Below, piece after piece: positions 8,206 through 17,599 of a DNA stretch of 64,000 nt. The DNA is taken from contig SVFF01000005.1 in assembly GCA_015057005.1 (NCBI GenBank), positions 115,355-179,354 of the forward strand. Reading direction: 5' to 3'. The stretch is from Lachnospiraceae bacterium. GTDB lineage: Bacteria; Bacillota; Clostridia; Lachnospirales; Lachnospiraceae. Both the position numbers and the translations under genes were made by a program. How positions within the stretch are numbered: position 1 is the first letter of the stretch; every line of letters begins with the position of its first letter. The notes below the pieces were generated by a model, which saw only the letters and a list, made by a program, of their open reading frames with translations, was not told where the DNA came from and made no database searches.

Positions 8206-9801
8206 GTGAGTAATTATACAGAAGAAATTAATCGTCGTCGAACCTTTGCCATCATTTCCCACCCCGATGCAGGTAAGACCACACTGACTGAGAAATTCTT
8301 GCTCTACGGCGGTGCTATCAATCTGGCCGGAAGCGTAAAAGGAAAGGCTACCGCCAGACATGCGGTATCAGACTGGATGCAGATCGAGAAGGAGAGAGGT
8401 ATTTCCGTAACCTCTTCCGTACTGCAGTTTGAGTATGACGGCTACTGCATCAATATTCTGGACACCCCCGGACATCAGGACTTCTCAGAGGATACCTACC
8501 GTACCCTGATGGCAGCCGATTCCGCGGTGATGGTAATTGATGCTTCCAAGGGTGTAGAGGCCCAGACCCGTAAGCTGTTCAAGGTCTGCGTCATGAGAAA
8601 GATCCCCATCTTTACCTTTATCAACAAGCTGGACCGTGATGCCAACGATACCTTCGAACTTCTGGACGAGATTGAGAAGGAACTGGGCATTGCCACTTGT
8701 CCCGTAAACTGGCCCATCGGTTCCGGTAAGGAGTTCAAGGGTGTTTATGACAGAGAGAAAAAGTGCGTGATCGCTTATTCTGATACCGAGAAGGGTACCA
8801 AGGAAGGTACTGCCACTGAGATCCCTGTGGAGAATGAGGATCATCTGCGTGAGATCATCGGTGACAAAGCGGCAGATAAGCTGCTGGAGGAAATTGAACT
8901 TCTGGATGGAGCCAGTGCCGAGTTTGATCTGGATGCAGTCAGAAGCGGTGACCTGACTCCCGTGTGCTTTGGTTCTGCGCTGACCAATTTTGGCGTAGAG
9001 ATCTTCCTGAAGCATTTCCTGAATATGACTTCCACTCCTTTGCCCAGAAAGGCTGATATTGGTATCGTAGAGCCCACTGAGAAGGACTTCAGTGCTTTTG
9101 TATTTAAGATTCAGGCCAACATGAACAAGGCTCACCGCGACAGAATTGCTTTCATGCGCATCTGTTCCGGTAAATTCGATGCCAGCATGGAAGTGCGCCA
9201 CGTACAGGGCAACAAGGTCATGAGACTTTCCCAGCCCCAGCAGATCATGGCGGATGAGAGAAAGATTCTCTCCGAGGCCTATGCGGGAGATATCATCGGC
9301 GTGTTCGATCCCGGCATTTTCTCCATCGGAGATACCATCTGCATGCCCAAGGAGAAATTCCAGTACGAGGGTATTCCTACTTTCGCGCCCGAGCATTTTG
9401 CAAGAGTGCGCCAGGTGGACACCATGAAGAGAAAACAGTTCGTAAAGGGTATCGAGCAGATTGCCCAGGAGGGCGCCATCCAGATCTTCCAGGAACTGAA
9501 TACCGGTCTGGAGGAAATCATCGTTGGCGTAGTAGGTGTGCTGCAGTTTGACGTTTTGAAATATCGTCTGGAAAATGAGTACAACGTGGAGATCCGCCTG
9601 GAAAATCTTCCTTACGAGCATATCCGCTGGATCGCCAACAAGGAAGAAGTGGATGTAAACAGACTGATCGGTACCTCCGACATGAAGAAGGTTAAGGATA
9701 TGAAAGGCAATCCTCTGCTCTTGTTCGTCAATTCCTGGAGTGTGGGTATGACCCTGGACCGCAACAAGGGACTGGTTCTGGAGGAGTTCAGCCGCAATTA
9801 A
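8206..9801 (+). CDS. prfC: Peptide chain release factor 3
   Basis: 531 aa translational GTPase that recycles RF1 and RF2 from the ribosome after peptide release. The start is GTG, with GGAGGAG about 9 nt upstream. The G motifs are HPDAGKTTLTEK (G1), DTPGHQDFSE (G3) and NKLD (G4). The length and the EF-G-like domains without an EF-G domain IV fit RF3. It is a single-gene unit followed by the long palindrome at 9821-10042. Confidence 0.96.
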   Translation: MSNYTEEINRRRTFAIISHPDAGKTTLTEKFLLYGGAINLAGSVKGKATARHAVSDWMQIEKERGISVTSSVLQFEYDGYCINILDTPGHQDFSEDTYRTLMAADSAVMVIDASKGVEAQTRKLFKVCVMRKIPIFTFINKLDRDANDTFELLDEIEKELGIATCPVNWPIGSGKEFKGVYDREKKCVIAYSDTEKGTKEGTATEIPVENEDHLREIIGDKAADKLLEEIELLDGASAEFDLDAVRSGDLTPVCFGSALTNFGVEIFLKHFLNMTSTPLPRKADIGIVEPTEKDFSAFVFKIQANMNKAHRDRIAFMRICSGKFDASMEVRHVQGNKVMRLSQPQQIMADERKILSEAYAGDIIGVFDPGIFSIGDTICMPKEKFQYEGIPTFAPEHFARVRQVDTMKRKQFVKGIEQIAQEGAIQIFQELNTGLEEIIVGVVGVLQFDVLKYRLENEYNVEIRLENLPYEHIRWIANKEEVDVNRLIGTSDMKKVKDMKGNPLLLFVNSWSVGMTLDRNKGLVLEEFSRN

Positions 9802-9820
9802 GCTGATGATTGTACGGCCT

Positions 9821-10042
9821 GTACGTTTCGTTTCACACTTTACCACTATCGGCCGCCCATCCTGCGTATATATCTCATTCGGACACGTTTGCACTCCGTG
9901 AAAGACGTAGCGGTACTAAGCTCGCTGGCGAATTTATTCGCCATGACCTCGCTAAGTGCCGACGTCTTTCAAGGGTCTCTCATGAGACATATACGCAGGC
10001 TGGGCTTGGATGTTGGTATGGCTTGTGAAACGAAACGTATAC
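9821..10042. repeat. Long imperfect palindrome (about 220 bp)
   Basis: The outer arms are GTACGTTTCGTTTCACA on the left and its near reverse complement at 10024-10042. The middle arms share CCTGCGTATATATCTCAT and GAAAGACGT, and the centre is GGCGAAT-TT-ATTCGCC at 9927-9942. Mismatches are spread along the arms but pairing persists from end to end, so a transcript would fold into one long hairpin. No coding frame is evident. It fills most of the prfC to gls24 gap. The inner motif ACTAAGCTCG and its partner CTCGCTAAGTGC recur in the element at 17.6 kb, which points to a dispersed family. Confidence 0.75.
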
Positions 10043-10065
10043 GCGTGACAGAATCATATTTTAGG

Positions 10066-10094
10066 ATGACAAATTTACAGAAATTTGGTATACT
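10066..10094 (+). promoter_or_regulatory. Promoter of the gls24-like/nusB/xseAB run
   Basis: ATGACA and TATACT are separated by exactly 17 bases. The -10 lies about 45 bases before the first start codon and just outside the long palindrome. Confidence 0.6.
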
Positions 10095-10139
10095 ATAAAG
10101 TAACAGACTAACGATATTTATTTTCGGGAGGATTTCAAA

Positions 10140-10526
10140 ATGGAGAGAGAAATAGATAGAACCGCAGTTGTATTAAAGGAAGATGAGAATATCGGTTCCG
10201 TACAGATTGCAGATGATGTTGTAGCAATGATCGCATCTTTGGCTACTACTGAGGTAGACGGTGTCAGTTCTATGGCAGGCAACGTTACCAATGAACTGAT
10301 GAGCAAGGTCGGCATGAAGAACCTGACCAAGGGTGTAAAAGTGGATGTGCTGAACGGCAATGTGTCTGTGGACCTGGCTGTGACCATGGAATTTGGCTGC
10401 AATATTCCCGCTACCTGCCAGAAGGTACAGCTTAAGGTAAAGAATGCCATTGAGAATATGACAGGACTTACCTGCTCTGATGTAAACATTCGCATCGTAG
10501 GTGTGAATATGAAAAAGGACAAATAG
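10140..10526 (+). CDS. Asp23/Gls24 family protein
   Basis: 128 aa, the whole of an Asp23/Gls24 domain (DUF322). Such proteins are linked to cell-envelope stress and in staphylococci sit at the membrane; in Clostridia a copy next to nusB is common. Family-type features are GSVQIADDVVAMIA near the N terminus, TEVDGV, and the C-terminal DVNIRIVGVN. No signal peptide or membrane segment is seen. It has a strong GGGAGG ribosome site and lies 12 bp before nusB, so the two are probably co-transcribed. Biochemical role unknown. Confidence 0.9.
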   Translation: MEREIDRTAVVLKEDENIGSVQIADDVVAMIASLATTEVDGVSSMAGNVTNELMSKVGMKNLTKGVKVDVLNGNVSVDLAVTMEFGCNIPATCQKVQLKVKNAIENMTGLTCSDVNIRIVGVNMKKDK

Positions 10527-10538
10527 GGACAAAATATT

Positions 10539-10949
10539 ATGGGACGACACGAGCAGAGAGAACAGGTTTTTAAACTTTTATTCCGTGTGGAATTTAATCT
10601 GCCGGAGGATATGCCGGAGCAGGTGAGACTGTTTACGGAGGACAACGAGGAAGTGCCTCTTCAGAAAGATGCGGATTATATTCAGGAGCGCTTTTCCAAG
10701 ATTTTGGAGAAGCTTCCCGAGATTGACAAGCTTTTGAATGAGCATGCAGAAGGGTGGAACACCCAGCGTATGGGTAAGGTGGAGCTGACTGTGCTGCGTC
10801 TTGCCATTTACGAGATTGTATTTGATGAGGATATTCCTGACAGCGTAGCCATCAATGAGGCGGTAGAGATTGCCAAGACCTACGGTCAGTCTGCCTCCGG
10901 CGGCTTTGTGAATGCTGTTTTGGCTAAGATTGCAAAGCTTGACAAATAG
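10539..10949 (+). CDS. nusB: Transcription antitermination factor NusB
   Basis: 136 aa all-helical RNA-binding protein that, with NusE (S10), binds boxA in rRNA operons and supports antitermination. The N-terminal GRHEQREQVFKLLF, the AVLRLA-like segment VLRLAIYEI, and the C-terminal INEAVEIAKTYG and FVNAVLAKI are diagnostic. It lies 2 bp before xseA. The arrangement nusB-xseA-xseB-ispA-dxs is conserved in Clostridia. Confidence 0.96.
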   Translation: MGRHEQREQVFKLLFRVEFNLPEDMPEQVRLFTEDNEEVPLQKDADYIQERFSKILEKLPEIDKLLNEHAEGWNTQRMGKVELTVLRLAIYEIVFDEDIPDSVAINEAVEIAKTYGQSASGGFVNAVLAKIAKLDK

Positions 10950-10951
10950 GC

Positions 10952-12169
10952 ATGAGAAGTATTAAAAATGTCTATACTGTAGGACAATTAAATACTTATG
11001 TAAAAAATATGTTCACGCAGGATTATATGCTGCAGTCGCTTTTCGTCAAGGGAGAAGTGAGCAACTGCAAATATCATTCTTCTGGACATATTTATTTTAC
11101 GTTAAAGGATTCTAAGGGAACCTTGGCCTGTGTCATGTTTGCAGGACACCGCAGCGGATTGAATTTCCGCCTGAGCGAAGGCCAGCAGGTGATAGTGGGC
11201 GGTACCGTTGACGTTTACGAGAGAGACGGCAAGTATCAGCTCTATGCAAAGCAGATTATTTTAGACGGTGCAGGACTGCTCTATGAAAAATACGAGCAGT
11301 TGAAACGGGAACTTTCGGAGTCAGGAATGTTTGCCCCGGAGTACAAGCAGCCGATCCCTAAGTATATTAAGACTCTGGGAGTGGTGACGGCAGACACCGG
11401 CGCAGCAGTTAGGGATATTATCCAGATCGCCACCCGCAGGAACCCCTATGTGCAGATCATTCTCTACCCGGCCATTGTGCAGGGGGAGGCGGCTTGTGCC
11501 AGTATTGTGCAGGGCATCCGCACCTTGGAGCAGATAGGTGTGGATGTGATGATCGTAGGCCGTGGCGGCGGTTCCATAGAGGATCTGTGGGCTTTTAATG
11601 AGCGCGCTGTAGCACAGGCTGTGTTTGATTGTTCCATTCCCATCATTTCAGCAGTGGGACATGAGACGGACACTACGATCATTGATTATGTGTCGGATCT
11701 GCGGGCACCTACCCCTTCGGCAGCAGCGGAACTGGCAGTGGCGGATGTGCGTGAGATACTGTGCAATCTGGCTGCTTATGAGGATGTTTTGTTAAAAAAG
11801 ATCCGCCAGCGCATACAAAGGGAGCGTGATACTGTACGCCATATGGAAAGGCAGCTGCAGCTGTTAAGCCCCGCCAGCCGCATCCGGGAGAACCGTTCCA
11901 GGAGTCTTTCACTGGAGGAGAGACTGCAGGGCAGAATGCAAGCCCTGCTGCAGGACAAGCGTCACGAACTGAAGCTTTATATACAGAAGATGAAAGGCCT
12001 TTCTCCGCTGGAAAAGTTAAACAGCGGTTATTCCTATGTGGAAAATGAGGCAGGTCAGAATATCCGCTCTGTAGGACAAGTAGAGCCGGGGCAGCTGATC
12101 AGGGTGACTGTGACGGATGGCATGCTTGAGGCAAAAGTATTGAATGTTCAGGAGGGTACGCGGACATGA
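10952..12169 (+). CDS. xseA: Exodeoxyribonuclease VII large subunit
   Basis: 405 aa catalytic subunit of ExoVII, which degrades single-stranded DNA in both directions to oligonucleotides. An N-terminal OB fold (about 1-105; motif VKGEVSNCKYHSSGHIYF) binds DNA. The catalytic core carries GGGSIEDLWAFNE and HETDTTIIDYVSDLRAPTPSAA in shorter form here as GHETDTTIIDYVSD. A coiled-coil region (about 270-345) would bind the small subunits. It overlaps xseB by four bases, the usual arrangement. Confidence 0.97.
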   Translation: MRSIKNVYTVGQLNTYVKNMFTQDYMLQSLFVKGEVSNCKYHSSGHIYFTLKDSKGTLACVMFAGHRSGLNFRLSEGQQVIVGGTVDVYERDGKYQLYAKQIILDGAGLLYEKYEQLKRELSESGMFAPEYKQPIPKYIKTLGVVTADTGAAVRDIIQIATRRNPYVQIILYPAIVQGEAACASIVQGIRTLEQIGVDVMIVGRGGGSIEDLWAFNERAVAQAVFDCSIPIISAVGHETDTTIIDYVSDLRAPTPSAAAELAVADVREILCNLAAYEDVLLKKIRQRIQRERDTVRHMERQLQLLSPASRIRENRSRSLSLEERLQGRMQALLQDKRHELKLYIQKMKGLSPLEKLNSGYSYVENEAGQNIRSVGQVEPGQLIRVTVTDGMLEAKVLNVQEGTRT

Positions 12170-12381
12170 GTGAGCAGAAAAACACTTTCACCCTGGAGGA
12201 AAATTTCTCCAGACTGGAAGAAATCATAGAAAAAATGGAAGCAGATGATATTTCCCTGGAGGAGGCTTTTGCAGCTTACAGCACAGGCATGGCTGTTCTG
12301 AAAGAGTGCAACGAGCAGATCGACAGAGTGGAGAAAAAAGTGCTGAAACTTAGCGAGCAGGGTGTACTGGAAGAGTTTTAG
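12166..12381 (+). CDS. xseB: Exodeoxyribonuclease VII small subunit
   Basis: 71 aa helical protein that coats the coiled-coil arms of XseA. The family motif FEENFSRLEEIIEKME (here LEENFSRLEEIIEKME), then ISLEEAFAAYSTGM and a C-terminal helix with Glu/Lys heptads, match XseB. It starts inside the xseA stop (ATGA), so subunit output is coupled. Confidence 0.95.
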   Translation: MSEQKNTFTLEENFSRLEEIIEKMEADDISLEEAFAAYSTGMAVLKECNEQIDRVEKKVLKLSEQGVLEEF

Positions 12382-12455
12382 TGTCGGAATAAAATGATCG
12401 GCAGGAAAAGCCGGAAGATTGTATTGGTGAAAGATGGGCCGGAGAAAGGAATGGG

Positions 12456-13388
12456 GTGCAAAAGATCATGGAAACGCAGGCATTTCAGACATTGATGAAG
12501 ACAAAGGTAACTGAGATAGAGGATATTCTGAAAAAATATCTTCCCGGTGAGGAAGGATATCAGAAGACTGTGCTGGAGGCCATGAATTACAGTATGCTGG
12601 CCGGAGGCAAGAGACTCCGCCCCATGCTGATGCAGGAGACCTTCAGAATGTTTGGCGGTCAGGGAGCCGTAATCGAGCCTTTTATGGCGGCCATGGAGAT
12701 GGTGCATACCTATTCTCTGGTGCACGACGATCTGCCGGCAATGGACAATGATGAATATCGCAGAGGCCGTAAGACCACTTGGAGCGTGTACGGTGAGGCC
12801 ATGGGTATTCTGGCAGGAGATGCCCTGCTTAACTATGCTTTCGAGACTGCTCTTTGTGCATTTGATGCAGCCAAGGAGCGGATTACTGCCGAGAGAGCAC
12901 AGGCCATCGCCAAGGCGCTGCAGGTATTTGCCCGCAAGGCAGGTATTTTCGGCATGATTGGCGGACAGACTGTGGATATTGAAGCGGAAGAAAAGCAGTC
13001 AGCGCTTTCCACAGAGGAACTTTTATTTATACATGAACACAAGACAGCGGCACTGATCCAGTCGGCCATGATGGTGGGCGCTATCCTTGCGGGAGCAAGC
13101 GAGAGAGACGTGGACGCTGTAGAAAAATGTGCCTACAATGTAGGTATCGCTTTCCAGATTCAGGACGATATTCTGGATGTGACCGGAGACAGTCAGGAGC
13201 TTGGAAAGCCTGTGGGCAGCGATGCCCAGAACAACAAGCAGACCTACGTTACATTAAATGGTCTGGAGAAGTCTGCCCAAGAGGTGGAGAGACTTTCCCG
13301 GGAAGCAGTAGAAATACTGAACGGGTTTGCGGGGGAACATGATTTTCTGGAACAGTTGATAATACAGTTGATTCACAGACGTAAATAA
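12456..13388 (+). CDS. ispA: Geranyl/farnesyl diphosphate synthase
   Basis: 310 aa short-chain trans-prenyltransferase that joins isopentenyl and allylic diphosphates for undecaprenyl and quinone-like lipids. First Asp-rich motif DDLPAMDND (after LVHDDLP), second DDILD, plus the GGKRLRPML motif. The start shown is a GTG five bases after AAAGGA; an ATG at 12468 (four codons in) is the alternative. It sits directly upstream of dxs, so the operon links precursor supply to chain building. Chain length (C15 or C20) cannot be fixed by eye. Confidence 0.94.
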   Translation: MQKIMETQAFQTLMKTKVTEIEDILKKYLPGEEGYQKTVLEAMNYSMLAGGKRLRPMLMQETFRMFGGQGAVIEPFMAAMEMVHTYSLVHDDLPAMDNDEYRRGRKTTWSVYGEAMGILAGDALLNYAFETALCAFDAAKERITAERAQAIAKALQVFARKAGIFGMIGGQTVDIEAEEKQSALSTEELLFIHEHKTAALIQSAMMVGAILAGASERDVDAVEKCAYNVGIAFQIQDDILDVTGDSQELGKPVGSDAQNNKQTYVTLNGLEKSAQEVERLSREAVEILNGFAGEHDFLEQLIIQLIHRRK

Positions 13389-13421
13389 TTCGGATTTTCG
13401 TCTGCTGCGGAAGGTAAAAAA

Positions 13422-15281
13422 ATGTTATTGGAAAAGATTGAAAAAGCAAATGATATCAAGCAAATAGACAAGAAGGATTACAGTGCACTTGCACAGGAGA
13501 TCCGTCAGTTTTTAATAGAAAAGATCAGTGTGACCGGAGGCCATCTGGGCTCCAATCTGGGTGCGGTGGAGCTTACCATGGCGCTGCACCTGGCATTAAA
13601 TCTGCCGGAGGACAAGATCATCTGGGATGTGGGGCATCAGTCTTACACCCACAAACTCTTAAGCGGCCGCAAGGAGGGCTTTGACGGCCTGCGCCAGTTC
13701 CACGGCATGAGCGGTTTCCCCAAGCGCAAGGAGAGTGATTTTGATGCCTTTGACACTGGGCACAGCTCCACCTCCATCTCTGCCGGTCTGGGCTTAGTAA
13801 AGGCCCGTGATATTAAGGGGGAGAAAAATACAGTGGTGGCAGTCATCGGCGATGGTTCCCTTACGGGAGGTATGGCGTATGAGGCTATGAACAATGCCGC
13901 CAAGTTGGAGACCAATTATATTATTATTTTGAATGACAACAATATGTCCATTTCCGAGAATGTAGGCGGTATATCCAAATATTTGAACAATATCCGCACC
14001 ACCAGCGGCTATCTGGGACTGAAGGAGGGTGTTTATAATGCCTTAAGCGGCACCAAGGGCGGCGACAATCTGGTAAACCGGATCCGCAAGGTCAAGAGCA
14101 GCTTCAAGCAGATGGTGATTCCCGGCATGTACTTTGAGGATATGGGCATCACTTATCTGGGACCGGTAAACGGACACGATATTGAGGGCCTTTTAACAGT
14201 TATCAAGGAAGCAAAGCGTGTGAACGGTCCTGTATTGGTCCATGTACTTACCGAGAAGGGAAAAGGGTATGGACCCGCAGAGCGTCATCCTGCCAGATTT
14301 CACGGAGCGGAGCCCTTCCAGATTGAGACCGGTATACCGTCCAAGCCCAGGACCACAGCCAATTACACCGATATTTTTTCTACGGTTATGTGCAAGCTGG
14401 GACAGCGGGATGAAAAAATTGTGGCCATTACGGCAGCAATGCCTGACGGCACAGGACTGAAGCGTTTCCACAATATGTACCCGGACCGTTTCTTTGATGT
14501 AGGTATTGCGGAGGAACATGCAGTGACTTTTGCAGCCGGTCTGGCAGCAGGAGGTCTGAAGCCGGTGGTGGCAATTTATTCCTCATTCCTGCAGAGAGCC
14601 TATGACCAGATCATTCACGATGTGTGTATACAGAATCTGCCGGTGGTATTTGCCATTGACAGAGCAGGAATTGTGGGCAGCGACGGAGAGACCCATCAGG
14701 GTATTTTTGATTTTTCCTATCTTTCCGGTATCCCCAACATGCACGTCTGTGCCCCCAAGAATAAGTGGGAACTGTCCGATATGATGAAGTTTGCGGTGAA
14801 TTTCGGCAAGCCCATCGCCATCCGTTATCCCAGAGGTACAGCTTATGCAGGTCTTCAGGATCATAGAGCGCCCATAGAGCTGGGCAAGGCAGAGTGGATT
14901 TACAGAGAAAATGAAATTGCATTGTTTGCAGTGGGCAGCATGGTGAAGACCGCAGAGACCGTACGTGAATTGTTAAAGGAAAGGGGATACAACGCATCCC
15001 TGATCAATGCCAGATTTGTAAAGCCCATTGATGAGGCAGCAGTGCTGGAAGCATGTGATAATCACAAACTGATCGTTTCCCTGGAAGAAAATGTGAGAAG
15101 CGGCGGATTCGGTGAGAAGGTACTTGCGTGCATGAATGACAATCACAAGAGCAATGATTATTTGAATATCAGTATTCCGGATGCTTACGTGGAGCACGGA
15201 AATGTGGAGCTTCTGAAGAAGGAGATTGGATTGGATGCCGAGAGTATAGCAGAGGCGATCATTTGTCAGCTGGCTAAGTAA
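13422..15281 (+). CDS. dxs: 1-deoxy-D-xylulose-5-phosphate synthase
   Basis: 619 aa thiamine-diphosphate enzyme that condenses pyruvate and glyceraldehyde 3-phosphate, the entry step of the MEP isoprenoid pathway. Features: GGHLGSNLGAVELT near the N terminus, the ThDP motif GDGSLTGGMAYEA to NDNNMSIS, the central DVGIAEEHAVTFAAGLA, and IDRAGIVGSDGETHQG. The length matches the family. It lies 33 bp after ispA and 79 bp before tlyA on the same strand. Confidence 0.97.
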   Translation: MLLEKIEKANDIKQIDKKDYSALAQEIRQFLIEKISVTGGHLGSNLGAVELTMALHLALNLPEDKIIWDVGHQSYTHKLLSGRKEGFDGLRQFHGMSGFPKRKESDFDAFDTGHSSTSISAGLGLVKARDIKGEKNTVVAVIGDGSLTGGMAYEAMNNAAKLETNYIIILNDNNMSISENVGGISKYLNNIRTTSGYLGLKEGVYNALSGTKGGDNLVNRIRKVKSSFKQMVIPGMYFEDMGITYLGPVNGHDIEGLLTVIKEAKRVNGPVLVHVLTEKGKGYGPAERHPARFHGAEPFQIETGIPSKPRTTANYTDIFSTVMCKLGQRDEKIVAITAAMPDGTGLKRFHNMYPDRFFDVGIAEEHAVTFAAGLAAGGLKPVVAIYSSFLQRAYDQIIHDVCIQNLPVVFAIDRAGIVGSDGETHQGIFDFSYLSGIPNMHVCAPKNKWELSDMMKFAVNFGKPIAIRYPRGTAYAGLQDHRAPIELGKAEWIYRENEIALFAVGSMVKTAETVRELLKERGYNASLINARFVKPIDEAAVLEACDNHKLIVSLEENVRSGGFGEKVLACMNDNHKSNDYLNISIPDAYVEHGNVELLKKEIGLDAESIAEAIICQLAK

Positions 15282-15360
15282 GTAGTTGACCCGGTGAGTA
15301 AACCGGATTCAGTAAATCAGCTTGGTAAAGAGGCTTGAATAGGAAGCAAAGGAAACAAAA

Positions 15361-16257
15361 ATGAAAGAACGTTTGGACGTTATTTTAGTAAATCAGGGCT
15401 ACGCCCCTTCCAGAGAAAAAGCAAAAGCAATTATTATGTCCGGCAATGTGTATGTGAACGGACAAAAAGAGGACAAGGCGGGCACTTCCTTTGATGTGAA
15501 TAAGATTCAGCTGGAGGTGCGGGGCAGCAGCCTGAAGTATGTGAGCCGCGGAGGGCTGAAGCTGGAAAAGGCTATGGAACAGTGGCAGTTTGCGTTGGAT
15601 GGCTGTGTATGCATGGACATTGGTTCTTCCACAGGCGGATTCACTGACTGTATGCTGCAGAACGGCGCCGCCAAGGTCTATGCGGTGGACGTGGGACATG
15701 GTCAGCTTGCCTGGAAGCTGCGCAATGATGAGCGTGTAGTCTGCATGGAGCAGACCAATTTCCGGTATATGGTGAGAGAGGACATTCAGGACGATCTGGA
15801 TTTTGCCAGCGTGGATGTGTCCTTTATCTCTTTGACAAAGATATTGATCCCTGCCAGAAATCTGTTGAAAGCCGGCGGCCAGATGGTATGTCTGATCAAG
15901 CCCCAGTTCGAGGCCGGAAGGGATAAGGTGGGCAAGAACGGCGTAGTAAGGGAACCCAAAGTTCACGAAGAGGTGATCCGCAAGATCCTGGATTATGCAG
16001 ACAGTATCGGTTTTCAGGTACTGCATCTGGAGTTTTCCCCCATCAAGGGGCCGGAGGGCAACATCGAGTACTTAATGCACATCCGTAAAAATGATGAGCC
16101 GGCAGAAGAGATCCGTAGTCTGTCTGAGCGTGAGGCTGAGGATGCCCTGAAGCAGATCACAGAAGAAAAGACCGGATTATCTTATACCACAGAATGGAAC
16201 AGTATTGTCAACGGAATCGTGGAGCAGAGTCATGAAGCATTTTCTGATATACACTAA
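15361..16257 (+). CDS. tlyA: TlyA family rRNA 2'-O-methyltransferase
   Basis: 298 aa. An N-terminal S4 RNA-binding domain (about 1-65, motif RLDVILVNQGYAPSREKAK) is followed by an FtsJ-like methyltransferase with the SAM loop DIGSSTGGFTDC and the motif YAVDVGHGQLAWKLR. Family members 2'-O-methylate 16S and/or 23S rRNA; older annotations call them hemolysins. KPQFEAGRDKVGKNGVVR is also typical. Its last 26 bases overlap the start of nadK. The GAAAC-rich leader contains a weak ribosome site. Confidence 0.94.
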   Translation: MKERLDVILVNQGYAPSREKAKAIIMSGNVYVNGQKEDKAGTSFDVNKIQLEVRGSSLKYVSRGGLKLEKAMEQWQFALDGCVCMDIGSSTGGFTDCMLQNGAAKVYAVDVGHGQLAWKLRNDERVVCMEQTNFRYMVREDIQDDLDFASVDVSFISLTKILIPARNLLKAGGQMVCLIKPQFEAGRDKVGKNGVVREPKVHEEVIRKILDYADSIGFQVLHLEFSPIKGPEGNIEYLMHIRKNDEPAEEIRSLSEREAEDALKQITEEKTGLSYTTEWNSIVNGIVEQSHEAFSDIH

Positions 16258-17101
16258 TAAGTATAAAGACAAAGAATTAAAGACTACAGAGAAGATCAAA
16301 AAGTATCTGGCAGACCGCGGACAAAAAGTCACCGTAAAAGAAGCAGAGTGGAAAAATAAGACCAGCAATCTGACAGATGCCATGGCAGAAGCCGGTGATA
16401 TTCCTGCGGATGTTGACTATATGATCGTTCTGGGCGGCGACGGCACAGTGCTGCAGGCAGCCCGTGAGACCAAAAGCATGGGAATACCCATCATTGGTTT
16501 TAATCTGGGGACTTTGGGATATATGACAGAGCTGGATTCAAGTAATCTTGAGGAAGGCCTGGAGCGGTTGATTGCTGGCGATTATCAGGAGCAGAGCCGT
16601 ATGACGCTGAAGGGAAAGGTATTTCATTCTTCCGGTGAGACGGAAGAGGGCTGGGCCCTTAATGATATCGTGGTGTCCAGAAGCGGTTCCCTGCAGATCA
16701 TCAAATTCCTGATCCGCGTCAACGGACAGTTTTTGCAGGAGTATAATGCAGACGGTATGATCGTTACCACGCCCACAGGCTCCACCGGATATAATCTGTC
16801 GGCAGGAGGTCCCATCGTAAAACCCGGCTCTAAATTGATCGTTTTGACACCGATTTGTCCCCATACCCTGATGCAGAGAAGTATTGCACTTGCCTCAGAC
16901 GATGTGGTTGAGATAGAGATTCCTATGGGCAAGGAGGACATGCACCAGACTGTAGAGGTTCTGTTTGACGGAAAGCATAGAGTCATTCTGGAGACAGGGG
17001 ACTGCATCCGCATTGTCAAATCGGAAGAAAGCATTAAATTCCTACAGCTTAATCAAGTAAGCTTCCTGGAAGTTTTACATAAGAAAATGCGCGAAGTATA
17101 A
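16232..17101 (+). CDS. nadK: NAD kinase
   Basis: 289 aa from the ATG at 16232, chosen because GGAG lies 7 bases upstream; a TTG nine codons earlier is less likely. It phosphorylates NAD to NADP. Motifs: GGDGTVLQAAR (diphosphate binding), NLGTLGYMTE, NADGMIVTTPTGSTGYNLSA split over 180-200, and a C-terminal beta-rich region. The start lies inside tlyA, so the two genes are translationally coupled. The frame of the overlap is different from that of tlyA. Confidence 0.95.
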   Translation: MKHFLIYTNKYKDKELKTTEKIKKYLADRGQKVTVKEAEWKNKTSNLTDAMAEAGDIPADVDYMIVLGGDGTVLQAARETKSMGIPIIGFNLGTLGYMTELDSSNLEEGLERLIAGDYQEQSRMTLKGKVFHSSGETEEGWALNDIVVSRSGSLQIIKFLIRVNGQFLQEYNADGMIVTTPTGSTGYNLSAGGPIVKPGSKLIVLTPICPHTLMQRSIALASDDVVEIEIPMGKEDMHQTVEVLFDGKHRVILETGDCIRIVKSEESIKFLQLNQVSFLEVLHKKMREV

Positions 17102-17119
17102 ATAGAAAGGTGTTGCCGG

Positions 17120-17572
17120 ATGAAAAAACTCAGACAGCGCAAGATAATAGAGATCATTGAAAAATACGACGTGGAGACCCAGGAAGAGCTGGCAGACCGT
17201 TTAAAAGAAGCCGGCTTGTCTGTGACCCAGGCTACAGTATCCCGTGATATCAGGGAACTGAAGCTTTCCAAGGTGTCAAAGGCAGGCGGACGCCAGAAAT
17301 ATGTGGTGTTAAAGCAGGAGGGCAGCCACATTGGAGATAAGTACATCCGTGTGCTGCGTGATGGTTTTGTGTCCATGGACATGGCCCAGAACATTCTGGT
17401 GATCAAGACTGTATCCGGAATGGCCATGGCGGTAGCGGCGGCTCTTGACGCGCTGCAATTCCCGGAGGTAGTGGGCAGTATCGCCGGGGATGATACCATT
17501 ATGGCGGCAGTCAGGACCGTGGATGAGACCAGGACTTTGATGGACAAGATCCATGCAATGATTGAGAAATAA
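17120..17572 (+). CDS. argR: Arginine repressor
   Basis: 150 aa, standard ArgR length. The N-terminal winged helix has SVTQATVSRDIRELKLSKV, and the C-terminal oligomerisation and arginine-binding domain has GDDTIMAAVRT. ArgR senses L-arginine as a hexamer and controls arginine genes; none lies nearby. Its place between nadK and recN is conserved in Clostridia and Bacilli and may reflect synteny more than function. GAAAGGTG precedes the ATG. Confidence 0.96.
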   Translation: MKKLRQRKIIEIIEKYDVETQEELADRLKEAGLSVTQATVSRDIRELKLSKVSKAGGRQKYVVLKQEGSHIGDKYIRVLRDGFVSMDMAQNILVIKTVSGMAMAVAAALDALQFPEVVGSIAGDDTIMAAVRTVDETRTLMDKIHAMIEK

Positions 17573-17599
17573 AGGGGATTGTGCGCAGTGTGTCATTAA

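Noticed and set aside
8485..9894. Long open frame on the minus strand across prfC
   Set aside because: It is opposite a full-length prfC, has no ribosome site and no family motif; it arises from codon bias in prfC.
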